Source of the DNA: CAWJFP01 sp963842155
GTDB taxonomy: Bacteria > Pseudomonadota > Alphaproteobacteria > JACZXZ01
DNA length: 64,000 nucleotides
Reading direction: 5' to 3'
NCBI GenBank assembly: GCA_963842155.1
Contig: CAWJFP010000015.1
Coordinates: forward strand, 17,922-81,921
A model generated the notes under the pieces. That model did not search any database, was not told the origin of the DNA, and was given only the letters and a program-made list of their open reading frames with translations. Shown piece by piece: positions 19,057 to 28,763 of this stretch. Position 1 is the stretch's first letter, and each line of letters opens with the position of its first letter. A program made the translations under genes and the position numbers.

Positions 19057-19638
19057 TCAGCTTTCATTGTAGGCGGCGCGCACGAGCTTTCGCGTGCGCT
19101 CGTGGACATCGTAGATATGGAAGCTGTCCATTTCGCGGCCGTAAAGGTGGAGACTGACCGCCTGCTGTCGATCGCGCGGCACGCCGGTCACATGGATGTG
19201 GTCCGGGTTCGGCACGAAGCTCGTCACCGTGCCTTCGTCGAGCAGGATCACGCCGCCGCGCTCGAGCATGATGCCATCGTCGCGCGCGTCATCCTCACCG
19301 GCATTGAGATCGGTGCGGATATAGTTGCGCTCCTCGAGCAGTCCCTTGAAGATGCCGACTACGCCCCAGCTGCCGTGGTCATGCACCGGCGTCCATTGGC
19401 CGGGTCTCCAAACGAGCGCGAAAAGCGAGAGCGTGCGGTCTTCGGGGATGAAGATCGCATTGCGCGCATAGTGATCGGGGTCCGACTGGAGATGCTCGGG
19501 CCGGAGAAAGCTTTCCGCCTCCATGAGGAGGCGGTGCATGAGCGGCGCCGTCGCTAGCACGCAGTCGGCCGGCTGTGGGTACTGAGCGGCCACGCGCCGG
19601 CAGTCGGCGATGAATTCCTCAAGCACTCCGGTGCCCAT
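19057..19638 (-). CDS. Cysteine dioxygenase-family protein (cupin thiol dioxygenase)
   Basis: 193 residues with the cupin Fe site HDHGSWGVVGIF (His86, His88) and PDHIHV (His147 or His149). The residue equivalent to the cysteine of the mammalian Cys-Tyr cross-link is not Cys, as in bacterial CDO and 3-mercaptopropionate dioxygenases. The enzyme would oxidise a small thiol to its sulfinate. Cysteine and 3-mercaptopropionate are both possible. Convergent with the PQQ dehydrogenase and divergent from the CoA-transferase. Confidence 0.85.
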   Translation of the reverse strand: MGTGVLEEFIADCRRVAAQYPQPADCVLATAPLMHRLLMEAESFLRPEHLQSDPDHYARNAIFIPEDRTLSLFALVWRPGQWTPVHDHGSWGVVGIFKGLLEERNYIRTDLNAGEDDARDDGIMLERGGVILLDEGTVTSFVPNPDHIHVTGVPRDRQQAVSLHLYGREMDSFHIYDVHERTRKLVRAAYNES

Positions 19639-19897
19639 GCCGCATTCCCTCTACCAGCCGGCCATGTCAGCCACGACGATTGAACTGAATTCCACGTCCC
19701 TACAGGGCTCCGGGAGCACCAACCAATCGACATTTCCCGGGATTCGCTCGAAGCCTGTACCAGTTCGGCCTTACAGACAAGCCAATCGCATTCCACGGCG
19801 AGGCCGACGCGTCCGGCTTGCGGAAAAGGCCGGCTGCTGCTCTTTTGCTCGCAAGGCGCCGTCAAGCTGCTGGGACGGGGAGGCGTTATTGCAGGAG

Positions 19898-21121
19898 ATG
19901 CCGAAGCAAGCGATGCCGGGCCTATTCGCGGGCATCAAGGTGCTGGACGTGGCGAGCTTCATCGCCGCACCCGCGGCGGCCACGATCATGTCGGATTTCG
20001 GCGCCGAGGTGATCAAAATCGAGCCGCCCGGCGAGGGCGATCCCTATCGCGCGCTCTATCGTCTGCCGGGCATGCCGCGTTCGGAGGAGAATTACTGCTG
20101 GCTCCTCGATTCGCGCAACAAGCGCAGCCTCGCCCTCGATCTGAAGCAGGAGGAGGCGCGCGACGTGCTCTATCGCCTGGTGCGCGACACGGATGTCTTC
20201 ATCACCAATTTCCCCTTACCCGTGCGCGAGCGGCTCGGCATCGCCCAAAGCCAGCTCGAGCCGCTCAACGAGCGTCTCATCTATGCCTCGCTGACGGGTT
20301 ATGGCGAGACGGGCGAGGAGGCAAACCATGCCGGCTTCGACACTACTGCCTGGTGGGCGCGCTCGGGCCTGATGGATCAGGTCGTCCCGCATACAGGAAG
20401 CGCGCCCGCGCGCTCCGTCCCCGGCATGGGCGATCATCCGACGGCACTCGCCCTCTTCGGCGCCATCATGATGGCGCTGCTCCGGCGCGAGCGGACCGGG
20501 AAGGGCGGGGCGGTCGGTGCGTCGCTCCTCGCCAACGGTGTCTGGGCGAACGGCGCCTATGTGCAGGCGGCGCTCTGCGGCGCGCATTTCATCGATCGGC
20601 CGCCGCGCGAGAAATCGCCCAATGCGCTGCGCAACCATTATCGGTGCCGCGACGGGCGCTGGTTCATCCTTGCCCTCGTGCAGGAGGAGCGGCATTGGCC
20701 GCGCTTCGCCGCCTGCCTGGGCCATGCCGCCCTCGCCCAGGATCCGCGCTTCGTCACGCGGAAGGCGCGGCATGCCTACGCCGCTGCCTTGACCGCGGCG
20801 CTCGACGCGATCTTCGCCGAGCGCGACAGCGCGGAATGGAAAGGCTTGCTAGGGAAGGAGGGCTTCACCGCGGGCGTCGTCAGCCGCGTGACCGACATTC
20901 CTTCGGACCGGCAGATGCTGGCGGCGGACGTGCTCACCCCGATGGAGGGACCGGAGGGGCCGGTCCTCACCGTCAGCAGCCCCTTCTGGGTCGCGGGCGA
21001 GGAGAAGCGACGGCCGCGCCGCGCGCCATCGATCGGCGAGCACAGCGACGCGATCCTCGCCGGCCTCGGCTTCACGCCTGACGAGATCGCGCATTTGCGC
21101 AAGATCGGCGCGGTCGGGTGA
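19898..21121 (+). CDS. CaiB/BaiF-family (class III) CoA-transferase
   Basis: A 407-residue Type III CoA-transferase. It opens with LFAGIKVLDVASFIAAPAAATIMSDFGAEVIKIEPPGEGDPYR, the family signature, and has a likely catalytic Asp in NHAGFDTTAW. It moves CoA between short organic acids; the substrate is unknown. The open frame extends upstream to 19610, but homology begins after ATG 19898 or ATG 19913. Diverges from the thiol dioxygenase gene. Confidence 0.88.
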   Translation: MPKQAMPGLFAGIKVLDVASFIAAPAAATIMSDFGAEVIKIEPPGEGDPYRALYRLPGMPRSEENYCWLLDSRNKRSLALDLKQEEARDVLYRLVRDTDVFITNFPLPVRERLGIAQSQLEPLNERLIYASLTGYGETGEEANHAGFDTTAWWARSGLMDQVVPHTGSAPARSVPGMGDHPTALALFGAIMMALLRRERTGKGGAVGASLLANGVWANGAYVQAALCGAHFIDRPPREKSPNALRNHYRCRDGRWFILALVQEERHWPRFAACLGHAALAQDPRFVTRKARHAYAAALTAALDAIFAERDSAEWKGLLGKEGFTAGVVSRVTDIPSDRQMLAADVLTPMEGPEGPVLTVSSPFWVAGEEKRRPRRAPSIGEHSDAILAGLGFTPDEIAHLRKIGAVG

Positions 21122-21305
21122 GGCACGGAGCCCCAGCCCCAAAATCCAGATCGTCATCGCCGGCCACCGTGCAGCCACCGTGCCGGTGATCCACGTCTTG
21201 CTTTCGCGGTCGACAAAGACGTGGACCACCGGGACAAGCCCGATGGTGACGATTTTGCCCTGAATTTAAGCCGGTCTCGAAGCGCTCGGCGATTCGTCGT
21301 CGCCG

Positions 21306-22049
21306 CTAAAAATTGATCCCGAGCCAGGCGCGCACCTGCTCATGCAGGTCGCCCGCGAAGTCCTCGGGCCGGCCCTCGGCCGTGACCTCGCCGAGATTGA
21401 GCACGTAGATCTGGCTGGCGAGGCGGATGACGCGGCGGACATTATGATCGACGAGCAGCACGGCCATGGCGCGCGCGGCGAAGAGCTCGATCCAGCCATA
21501 GACCTCCTCGGCGATTTTGGGCGAGAGGCCGATGCTCGGCTCGTCGATCAGGCAGAGCCGCGGGCGGACCAGATAGGCCTTGGCGAATTCGAGCATCTTC
21601 TGCTGCCCGCCCGAGAGATCGCCGGCCTGGGCGCGGCGCCGCTCGGCGAGGGCGGGGAACTGCACGAGCATGTCGTCGAAGCGCGCGGCGATCTCGTCGC
21701 GATGCAAACTCCGCCCGCGGCGCGCGAGATGCTCGATCGGCAGGCGCAGATTGTCCTCGACGGTCATATAGGGAAAGAGGCTCGATTCCTGCGGGATGTA
21801 CCAGATGCCGCGCTCGAGCAGCGCATGGGGCGCGATGCCGGTGATGTCGTGGCCCTCGAAGCGGATGGCGCCCGATTTCGGCCGCAGGAAGCCGCAGATC
21901 GTCTTCATGATGGTGGATTTGCCGGCGCCGTTGAGCCCGATCAGGCCGGTGATCGACCCACCCGCGGCAACGAGGCTCACCTCGCGCAGGATGTCGATGT
22001 CGGCGAGATAGCCCGCCGTTACCCGCTCGACCTCGAGCAGCGCGCTCAC
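21306..22049 (-). CDS. livF: Branched-chain amino-acid-type ABC transporter ATPase LivF (cluster 1)
   Basis: 247 residues: Walker A GLNGAGKST, signature LSGGQQKML, Walker B RLCLIDEPSIGLS and H-loop LLVDHNVRR. Last gene of a minus-strand livKHMGF operon. GTG 22049 overlaps the livG stop (GTGA), so the two are translationally coupled; the longer open frame upstream lies inside livG and has no homology. LivF and LivG form the ATPase pair of a HAAT-family importer. Confidence 0.92.
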   Translation of the reverse strand: MSALLEVERVTAGYLADIDILREVSLVAAGGSITGLIGLNGAGKSTIMKTICGFLRPKSGAIRFEGHDITGIAPHALLERGIWYIPQESSLFPYMTVEDNLRLPIEHLARRGRSLHRDEIAARFDDMLVQFPALAERRRAQAGDLSGGQQKMLEFAKAYLVRPRLCLIDEPSIGLSPKIAEEVYGWIELFAARAMAVLLVDHNVRRVIRLASQIYVLNLGEVTAEGRPEDFAGDLHEQVRAWLGINF

Positions 22050-22771
22050 GCGGCCGCTCCGCCGAGATAGGCCTCTATCACGCGGCCGTCGGTCAGTACC
22101 GCGCGGGTCGCCTCGTCGGCGATCACGGCGCCCGCGTTCATGCAGATGGTGCGCGGGCAAAGCTCGACGATCACCGGCATGTCGTGGCTCACCAGGATGA
22201 AGGTCTGGCCCGCTCGATGGCGGCGGCGGATGAAGCCGGCCATGACCTCCTTCATCGTCGGGTGAATGGCGGCGAAAGGCTCGTCGAGAAGGGCGAGGCG
22301 CGGGGGCGCCATGAAGCAGCAGCCGAACTCCAACAGCTTGAGCTGCCCGCCCGAGAGCTGCCCGGCATCGAGCCCGGCGACCGGGGAGAGGCCCAGCTCC
22401 TCGATGAGGGCGCCCGCGCGGCGCGCTGCCTCGTCGGCGGCGAGCCCGAGCGCCCGGCCCGCGACAAGAAGATTATCGACCACGCCCATGCGCCGGAACA
22501 CGCGGGTGAGCTGGAACATGCGTTGCACGCCGAGCCGCGCCAGCGCCTCGGGCCGGAGCCCCTCGATCGCGCGGCCGTCGAGCCGAACCGACCCGCCATC
22601 GGGCGCGAGATGGCCGCTCAAAATGTTGAGGAGCGTCGTCTTGCCCGAGCCGTTGGGGCCGATGAGCCCGACGAGCTCGCCGGCCGCGACGGCAAAGCTC
22701 GCGCCATCGACGGCGCGCAAGCCGCCGAAGGATTTGGCGATGCTCTCGAGCTCGAGGCGAGGCGGCGCCAT
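22046..22771 (-). CDS. livG: Branched-chain amino-acid-type ABC transporter ATPase LivG (cluster 1)
   Basis: 241 residues with Walker A GPNGSGKTT, the LivG-type FQLTRVFRRMGVVDNLLV Q-loop region, signature LSGGQLKLLE, Walker B LALLDEPFAAIHP and VSHDMPVIV. Start ATG 22771 abuts the livM stop. Second ATPase of the importer. Confidence 0.92.
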   Translation of the reverse strand: MAPPRLELESIAKSFGGLRAVDGASFAVAAGELVGLIGPNGSGKTTLLNILSGHLAPDGGSVRLDGRAIEGLRPEALARLGVQRMFQLTRVFRRMGVVDNLLVAGRALGLAADEAARRAGALIEELGLSPVAGLDAGQLSGGQLKLLEFGCCFMAPPRLALLDEPFAAIHPTMKEVMAGFIRRRHRAGQTFILVSHDMPVIVELCPRTICMNAGAVIADEATRAVLTDGRVIEAYLGGAAA

Positions 22772-23767
22772 TCAACGACCGCCGCCGGCCGCGCCTGGAC
22801 GCGGGGCCAGTACAATGCCGAGCGCATGGCGCAGCAACCCCCAGAGGCCCTGGCGGAAGAAACGGGCGAAGAGGATGACGAGCAACGCGAAGACGATGAG
22901 CTGGTAGCCGCCTACGTCGCGCAGCAGCTCGGAGGTGGCATAGACAAGGAAGGCGCCGCCGAGCGGTCCGGCGAGCGTGCCCATGCCGCCGATCACCACC
23001 ATGCTGACGATGAGGCCGGTCTGCGAGATGAGTCCCAGCTCGGGACTGACGAGCTGGGCGAAATGGGCGTAAAGCGCGCCGGCGAGCCCGCTGATGGCGG
23101 CGCTGAGGGCGAAGGCGATCGTCTTCCAGCGCACCACGCGCACGCCGCGGCTCGCGGCCGCCACCTCGTCGTCGCGGATGGCCTGGAAGAAGAGCCCCGC
23201 CCGGCTGCCGAGCAATGCGTAGAGGCCGAGCTGGGTCACGAGCAGCGCCGCGAGGAAGAAATAATAATAGCCGAGGCGGCTATGAATGAGGGCCGGCACG
23301 TCGAGCCCGAGATCGCCGCGGGTGAAATCCGTCGAGTTGCTGATCACGAGACGCATGATTTCGGCGAAGGCAAGCGTGGTGAGCGCGAGATAGGGGCCAC
23401 TGAGACGCAGCACGATGCGGCCGAGCGCCAAGCCGATGGCGCCCGCGACCAGGATGGCAGCCGGAATGCCGACGAGCGGCGGCGCGCCCCAATGATAGGC
23501 AAGCAGCGCCGTCGCATAGGCGCCAATCATGCCGAAGGCGGCCGGTGCCAAGGAGAATTGCCCGGCATAGCCTGCGAGCAGGTTCCAGGCTGCGGCCAGC
23601 ATGGCGAAATACATCGAGACGATCAGCACGCCGCGCCAATAGTCGCTCGTCGTCAGGATCGGCAGCAGCGCCACGAGCGCGACTATGGCGAGCGAGGAGA
23701 TGAGCTCGGCGCGCCGGCGCCGGCTCGCCGCGTCATGAAGGCTCGCGAGGGCATGGCGTTCGCTCAT
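22772..23767 (-). CDS. livM: ABC transporter permease LivM (cluster 1)
   Basis: 331 residues and about nine hydrophobic segments. WNLLAGYAGQFSLAPAAFGMIGAY and the cytoplasmic coupling loop AIRDDEVAAASRGVRV are LivM hallmarks. ATG 23767 overlaps the livH stop by four bases (ATGA). A longer open frame starting at 24475 lies inside livH and is not used. Confidence 0.92.
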   Translation of the reverse strand: MSERHALASLHDAASRRRRAELISSLAIVALVALLPILTTSDYWRGVLIVSMYFAMLAAAWNLLAGYAGQFSLAPAAFGMIGAYATALLAYHWGAPPLVGIPAAILVAGAIGLALGRIVLRLSGPYLALTTLAFAEIMRLVISNSTDFTRGDLGLDVPALIHSRLGYYYFFLAALLVTQLGLYALLGSRAGLFFQAIRDDEVAAASRGVRVVRWKTIAFALSAAISGLAGALYAHFAQLVSPELGLISQTGLIVSMVVIGGMGTLAGPLGGAFLVYATSELLRDVGGYQLIVFALLVILFARFFRQGLWGLLRHALGIVLAPRPGAAGGGR

Positions 23768-24654
23768 ACCTCGCGCCCCCGCTCGCCGAAGAGGCCCTGC
23801 GGCCGGAACAAGAGGAAGAGGATGAGGATGACGAGGCCGAAGGTGTCGCGGTAGGCGTAGGAGATATAGACCGCACCCCAACTCTCCAGCACGCCCAGCA
23901 TGAGGCTCGCGACGATGCTGCCGGGGATCGAGCCCATGCCGCCGAGCACCACGATCACATAGGACTTGATCGCCGGGAATATGCCGACGTCGGGGGTGGG
24001 GTTGATCACGGGCGAGAGCAGCGCGCCCGCAAGCGCCGCGAGCCCGCCTGCGAGCGCGAAGACGATGGCGCTCGCCGTGCCCGTGTCGATGCCGGCGAGC
24101 GATGCGCCGAGACGGTTCTGGGCCACCGCCTGGATGCGCTTGCCCCAGAAGCTGTAGCGCACGAGGAGCGTCACGCTTGCCAGCACGGCGAGCGCCACGA
24201 AAGCCGCGACGAGCTTGTGCCCGCTGATCATGATGGGTCCCAGATGCATGCGCGCCTGCTGCACGAGGCTGGGCCCGCGGAAGGCATAGGGACCCACGAT
24301 TTTGTCCACGAGATTGATCAGCAAGAGCGAGAGGCCGAAGGTGACGATCACGGCATATTCGTCGCGCATCAGCCCCCAGCTCGTATAGCCGGAGTAGAGC
24401 GGGCGCATGAGGAGCCGCTCCACGACGAAGCCGACGACGGCGCCGGTGAGGAAGGCGCAAGGCAAGGCGAGCCAAGGCGAGATGCCAAGCGCCAACGCGA
24501 TCATGGCGTAGGCGTAGGCGCCGAGCATGTAGAACTCGCCATGGGCGAAATTCACCACGCGCAATATGCCGAAGATCAGCGACAGCCCGATCGCCATCAG
24601 GGCATAGAAGAGCCCGGTGATGACCCCGTTGACGGTGAGGTCGAGAAGCAGCAT
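23764..24654 (-). CDS. livH: ABC transporter permease LivH (cluster 1)
   Basis: 296 residues, eight or so membrane segments. NGVITGLFYALMAIGLSLIFGILRVVNFAHGEFYMLGAY is the classical LivH opening, and GGMGSIPGSIVASLMLG is the conserved C-terminal loop. Partners LivM in the inner-membrane channel. Confidence 0.93.
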   Translation of the reverse strand: MLLLDLTVNGVITGLFYALMAIGLSLIFGILRVVNFAHGEFYMLGAYAYAMIALALGISPWLALPCAFLTGAVVGFVVERLLMRPLYSGYTSWGLMRDEYAVIVTFGLSLLLINLVDKIVGPYAFRGPSLVQQARMHLGPIMISGHKLVAAFVALAVLASVTLLVRYSFWGKRIQAVAQNRLGASLAGIDTGTASAIVFALAGGLAALAGALLSPVINPTPDVGIFPAIKSYVIVVLGGMGSIPGSIVASLMLGVLESWGAVYISYAYRDTFGLVILILFLLFRPQGLFGERGREV

Positions 24655-24702
24655 GCGGAGCGCTACCGGGCGCGTCCCGTTTCGGCTAGGCGCGGGCGGC
24701 CG

Positions 24703-25959
24703 TCACATGCCGGGCTTCTCCAGACGCGAGGCGTCGAGCGGCTGGCCCGGGTCCTCCACCAGCTTCGTGTCGGCGATCGGCTGCTTCACCGCGGTGATCT
24801 GGAAGGTGACATAGGGGATGTCGAGCCATTGATGGTAATGATAGCCGCCCTGCTCTTCGGAGAAGGTGACGGTACCGCGCGTGCCCTCCCATTTCGTCGC
24901 CTCCAGCGCCTTGATGATCGGCTCGGGGTCGGTCGAGTTGGCCGCCTTGATCGCCTGGGCGAGAAGGAAGAGGCTGTCCGCCGCCTGGAAGAGCAGGCGG
25001 CTCGGGTCATGGCCGGTCTTGGCGCTATAGGCGGCCGCCACCTTCTTGCCGAGCTCGGGCATCGCCATCTTGGGATGGTAGAGGCCGAACACCAGCATGT
25101 CCTTGGCGGCGTCCTGCACGTTCTGCCAGAAATCGGGATAGTCGGCGATCCCGGAGGCATCGTAGAGCCACGTCTTGGCGCTCGGCGCCACGCCCTGCTC
25201 GTAGACTTGGTTGAGCAGCAGATAGGCCGCCGCCGGCAGCATGATCTCGACCACCGCGTCGGGCGGATCGGTCTTGAGCGGCAGGATGGCGGGCAGATAG
25301 TCCTTGGACGCGCGATCGAGCGTCTCGTATTTATAGGCCGTCGCCGGGCTGCGCTCCTTGAGCTGGTCGCCGAGCGCCTTGGCGAGGCCGATGCCGTAAT
25401 CGGTGTTCTCGCAGAAGGCGACGACCCGTTTGGCGCCCAGCGCCTTCATCGCCTCGGCCATGGCGATCGCCACGCGGCTGTTGTAGTTGCCGGGATTGAA
25501 GACCTCGACATACTCCTTGGCGCGGATCGCGTCGGCCCAGCCGTTCACGTTCATGTAGGGGATGTGATAGCGGTGGGCGACCTCGATCTCGGCCAGCACG
25601 TTCGAGCTTTGATGCTCGCCGGTGAGCGCCACCACATGCTCTTCCGTGATCAGCTTCTCGACGGCGGCGCGCGCCTTCTCCGGCAGGCCCTGGGTGTCCT
25701 CGACGAGGAGCTGGACCGGCCGGCCGAGCAAGCCGCCCTCGTCATTGATCATCTTGGCGACGACATCGAGCGCGTCGCGCACCTGAGTGCCTTGGCTCAC
25801 CGAGCCGGGCGGCGACAGGCTGACCGTGACGCCGATCTTGATCGGCTCGGCCGCCGCGGCCCGTGCTATGGGTTGCGTTCCCAGCGCTGGTGCGACGAGG
25901 GCAAGAAGGAATGCGATAAGCGCGAGCCCGCGGCTCGATCCCTTGCGAATTTTTGTCAC
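24703..25959 (-). CDS. ABC transporter periplasmic binding protein, LivK/amide type (cluster 1)
   Basis: 418 residues with a signal peptide (LALIAFLLALVAPALG..ARAAAA) and a Peripla_BP_6 fold: IKIGVTVSLSPPGSVSQG at the mature start and GGLLGRPVQLLVEDTQG. The start is GTG 25959, which has GGGAGG eight bases upstream; an ATG at 26004 is possible but has no site. First gene of the operon. The ligand cannot be read from sequence; cluster proteins of this type bind amino acids, amides or aromatic acids. Confidence 0.88.
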   Translation of the reverse strand: MTKIRKGSSRGLALIAFLLALVAPALGTQPIARAAAAEPIKIGVTVSLSPPGSVSQGTQVRDALDVVAKMINDEGGLLGRPVQLLVEDTQGLPEKARAAVEKLITEEHVVALTGEHQSSNVLAEIEVAHRYHIPYMNVNGWADAIRAKEYVEVFNPGNYNSRVAIAMAEAMKALGAKRVVAFCENTDYGIGLAKALGDQLKERSPATAYKYETLDRASKDYLPAILPLKTDPPDAVVEIMLPAAAYLLLNQVYEQGVAPSAKTWLYDASGIADYPDFWQNVQDAAKDMLVFGLYHPKMAMPELGKKVAAAYSAKTGHDPSRLLFQAADSLFLLAQAIKAANSTDPEPIIKALEATKWEGTRGTVTFSEEQGGYHYHQWLDIPYVTFQITAVKQPIADTKLVEDPGQPLDASRLEKPGM

Positions 25960-26224
25960 CGGATGCCTCCCCTGATCCGCCTCGGCGCCTGTTCCCCGTC
26001 GCAAGCAATATTGTTGCAGACATTCTACAGCCTTTCCTCCGCCGCGCCAGCCGTCAGCCGCGGATTCCGGGCGGGCTCCTTGCGAGGCCGGCCCATGCGT
26101 TCGTCCCGCCGCGGAAATCGCCTCTTGCGCGCGGGCGCCACTTTTCGTGAGATAGGTGCGGAACTATCTCACCTCGACAGTCGCCTCTCCATATCCTTCC
26201 CCTCACCATTCCGGAAATCGCTCC

Positions 26225-27340
26225 ATGGCCAGTATTCTGTTCTCACCGCTCGAGCTGCGCGGGCTCAAGCTCTCGAACCGCATCGTGGTCTCGCCCATGT
26301 GCCAATACAGCGCCGAAGAGGGCTCGGCGACCGATTGGCATATGCAGCATCTCGGCCATCTGGCGCTTTCCGGTGCGGGGCTCGTCATGATCGAGGCGAC
26401 GGCGATCTCGGCCGCGGGCCGCATCACCCATGGCTGCCTCGGTCTCTATTCCGACGCCAACGAGGCAGCGCTGGGGCGTGTGCTCGCCGCCTGCCGCAGC
26501 TTCGCCCCGGCGCGGATCGGCATCCAGCTTGCCCATGCCGGCCGCAAAGCCTCGGCGCAGGTGCCGTGGCGCGGGGGCCGCGCTCTCGGTCCGGATGAGC
26601 GTCCCTGGCGGGCGGTGGCGCCCTCGGCCATTCCCTACGATCCGAGCTGGCCCGCGCCGCAGGCCCTCGATGACGCCGCGCTCGCGCGCATTCGCGAAGA
26701 TTACCTCGCCGCGACCGGCCGCGCGGTGCGGCTCGGCCTCGACATCCTCGAGCTTCATGCCGCCCACGGCTATCTGCTGCATGAGTTCCTCTCGCCGCTC
26801 TCGAACCGGCGCGAGGACCGCTATGGCGGCAGCGCCGAGAACCGCATGCGCTTTCCGCTCGAGATCGCCGAGGCGATCCGCGCCGCCTGGCCGGCCGAGC
26901 GGCCGCTCGGCGCGCGGATCACGGGGCAGGATTGGCTGCCCGAGGGGCTCACGCCCGACGACGCGGTCGCCTTCGCCCGCGCCCTCAAGGCGCGCGGCTT
27001 CGACTATGTCTGCGTCTCGAGCGGCGGCATCCTGCCCAAGTCGAACATGGTGGTCGGCCCCGGCTATAATCTGCCGGCCGCCGAGCGCGTGCGCGCCGAA
27101 ACGGGCATCGTCACGCGCGCCGTCGGCATGATCGCCGACCCTCGCCAGGCCGAGACGATCATCGCCTCGGGCCGGGCCGATCTGGTGGCGCTCGCCCGCG
27201 CCATGATCGACGATCCGCGCTGGCCCTGGCACGCGGCGGAGGCGCTCGGCGTCGAGATCGCCTATCCTCCCCAGTATCAGCGCGGCAAGCCTGCGGTCTG
27301 GCCGGGTGCTGCGCTCGCGCGGGCGCGGCTCATGGCCTGA
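26225..27340 (+). CDS. NADH:flavin oxidoreductase of the Old Yellow Enzyme family (YqjM-like)
   Basis: A 371-residue FMN-dependent TIM barrel. SPMCQYSAEEG with the YqjM-type redox-tuning cysteine, AHAGRKAS, HAAHGYLLHEFLSPLSNRREDRYGGS and RAMIDDPRWPWHAA are visible. The class reduces activated alkenes (enones, nitro-olefins) with NAD(P)H. Starts at ATG 26225, diverging from the liv cluster; an open frame upstream to 26156 has no homology. Confidence 0.92.
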   Translation: MASILFSPLELRGLKLSNRIVVSPMCQYSAEEGSATDWHMQHLGHLALSGAGLVMIEATAISAAGRITHGCLGLYSDANEAALGRVLAACRSFAPARIGIQLAHAGRKASAQVPWRGGRALGPDERPWRAVAPSAIPYDPSWPAPQALDDAALARIREDYLAATGRAVRLGLDILELHAAHGYLLHEFLSPLSNRREDRYGGSAENRMRFPLEIAEAIRAAWPAERPLGARITGQDWLPEGLTPDDAVAFARALKARGFDYVCVSSGGILPKSNMVVGPGYNLPAAERVRAETGIVTRAVGMIADPRQAETIIASGRADLVALARAMIDDPRWPWHAAEALGVEIAYPPQYQRGKPAVWPGAALARARLMA

Positions 27341-27413
27341 GGCCCGGCGCGGCGCAAGGCTCTGCCGCCGGCGCGCGTAGCACGAGAGGTCCATTCGCCG
27401 AGGGAGGTCGCCA

Positions 27414-28382
27414 ATGCAGGAACGCGCCGCCATCCTGGCCTTGCTGCTTCTCACGGGCGCAGCGCCCGCCGCCCATGCCGCGGTGACGATGGAAAGCTTC
27501 GAGCTGCCGAAGGGCGCCGGGCCGCATGACGTAGCACCCGCGCCGACGCCGGGCGGGCCCGTCTGGTTCACGGCGCAGCATGCGGGCGCGCTCGGCCGTC
27601 TCGATCCGCAAAGCCGCAAGGTGGAGCAGATCGCGCTGGGCGCGGGCTCGGCGCCGCATGGCGTGATCGTCGGCCCCGACGGCGCGCCCTGGGTGACGGA
27701 TGGCGGGCTCAACGCGATCCTGCGCGTCGATCCCGCGAGCCTGCAGCCGAAGGTCTGGCTCCTCCCGCAGGGGCGCGAATATGCCAACCTCAACACCGCG
27801 ACCTTCGACGGCGCGGGCGATTTCTGGTTCACCGGCCAGAATGGCGTCTATGGCAGGCTCGACCCGCGTACGGGAGAGATGAAGGTCTTCGACGCGCCGC
27901 GCGGCGTCGGGCCCTACGGCATGACGACGACGCCGGCGGGCCGCGTCTTCTACGCCTCGCTCGCCGGCAACTATCTCGGCGAGATCGATCCGATGAGCGG
28001 CGCCGCTCGCGTGATCGAGCCGCCGACGCCGATGCAGGGCGCGCGGCGCGCCTGGTCGGACTCGCACGGCTTCGTCTGGGTGAGCGAATGGAACGCGGGC
28101 CAGGTTGCGCGCTACGATCCCGCGACCGGCGCCTGGCAAAGCTGGCGCCTGCCCGGCGCGCAGCCCAAGCCTTACGCGATCTATGTCGACGAGCGAGACA
28201 AGGTTTGGCTCAGCGACTGGGGCGCCAACGCGATCCTGCGCTTCGATCCCGCGTCCGAGAAATTCGAGAGCTTCGCGCTGCCGCATCCCGACGCGCATGT
28301 GCGTCAGATGGCGGGACGCAAGGGCGAGGTCTGGGCCGCGGAATTGGCAACCGATCGTCTGACCGTGCTGCGCTTCGAATAA
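27414..28382 (+). CDS. Exported Vgb-like (streptogramin-lyase-type) beta-propeller
   Basis: 322 residues: an N-terminal signal peptide (ILALLLLTGAAPAAHA) and then seven-blade-type repeats such as GPVWFTAQHAGALGRLDPQ, GAPWVTDGGLNAILRVDP and DFWFTGQNGVYGRLDP. Vgb opens streptogramin B rings in the cytoplasm; this secreted version is more likely a general propeller of unknown role. GGAGG sits before ATG. No antibiotic-resistance context. Confidence 0.82.
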   Translation: MQERAAILALLLLTGAAPAAHAAVTMESFELPKGAGPHDVAPAPTPGGPVWFTAQHAGALGRLDPQSRKVEQIALGAGSAPHGVIVGPDGAPWVTDGGLNAILRVDPASLQPKVWLLPQGREYANLNTATFDGAGDFWFTGQNGVYGRLDPRTGEMKVFDAPRGVGPYGMTTTPAGRVFYASLAGNYLGEIDPMSGAARVIEPPTPMQGARRAWSDSHGFVWVSEWNAGQVARYDPATGAWQSWRLPGAQPKPYAIYVDERDKVWLSDWGANAILRFDPASEKFESFALPHPDAHVRQMAGRKGEVWAAELATDRLTVLRFE

Positions 28383-28453
28383 GCGCCGTCGCTTCCTGCG
28401 TCCAAGCGACGCCCATTCGTTGCAAGGATGAAAAAGGAAGGTCCAAACGGAAG

Positions 28454-28487
28454 GCGGGCCCGCGAGGGGTGACCCACGCGAGCCCGC
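28454..28487. terminator. GC-rich hairpin after the Vgb-like gene
   Basis: GCGGGC-C-CGCG pairs with CGCG-A-GCCCGC (10 pairs with a C/A mismatch, 12-base loop), followed by TTT on the plus strand. It lies 72 bases after the propeller stop and before the oppositely oriented microprotein, so it may end transcription from one or both sides. Weak T-tract. Confidence 0.4.
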
Positions 28488-28564
28488 TTTGGCTCGGTTA
28501 CGAGCCCGCACGCTTTGTGATCCGGGGGTAACCGTTCAGAGCGTGCAGGCTCGCATCCTGGGAG

Positions 28565-28651
28565 TTAGCGCTTGGATGCGCGCTTCGTGGTCTTCTTCTT
28601 GGCTGCCGGCTTCTTCTTCGCGACTTTCTTCTTGGTGGTCTTCCCAGCCAT
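28565..28651 (-). CDS. 28-residue lysine-rich histone-H1-like microprotein
   Basis: A short reading frame encodes MAGKTTKKKVAKKK followed by PAAKKKTTKRASKR and TAA. Of 28 residues, 13 are Lys and 2 Arg, in the KKP/AAKKK pattern of histone H1 C-terminal tails and of small bacterial H1-like proteins. GGAGGGG lies nine bases before the ATG. A promoter with consensus -35 box stands 110 bases upstream. It is probably a nucleoid- or nucleic-acid-binding peptide; that is inferred from composition only. It is monocistronic between the Vgb-like gene and a GST. Confidence 0.7.
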   Translation of the reverse strand: MAGKTTKKKVAKKKPAAKKKTTKRASKR

Positions 28652-28763
28652 TCCAAATCCCCTCCGTTAGGGTGAACCCCGCCACCGACGGCATCGGACG
28701 GAGCAGTGATTGTTCACGTCGGGTGCCGTCAAGCGGGAGCACAACATGTGCTTCCATGATTAG

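Noticed and set aside
18983..19557. Continuation of the PQQ dehydrogenase frame into the thiol dioxygenase region
   Set aside because: The tail has no propeller features and is the antisense of the dioxygenase gene; a single extra base explains the missed stop at 18980-18982.
24217..26598. A 793-codon plus-strand frame over livH and the binding protein
   Set aside because: Antisense shadow of the liv genes with no domain; composition is the mirror of the real frames.
27414..28382. Vgb-like gene as a streptogramin resistance determinant
   Set aside because: It has a signal peptide and no resistance neighbours; propellers of this kind are common and mostly unrelated to resistance.
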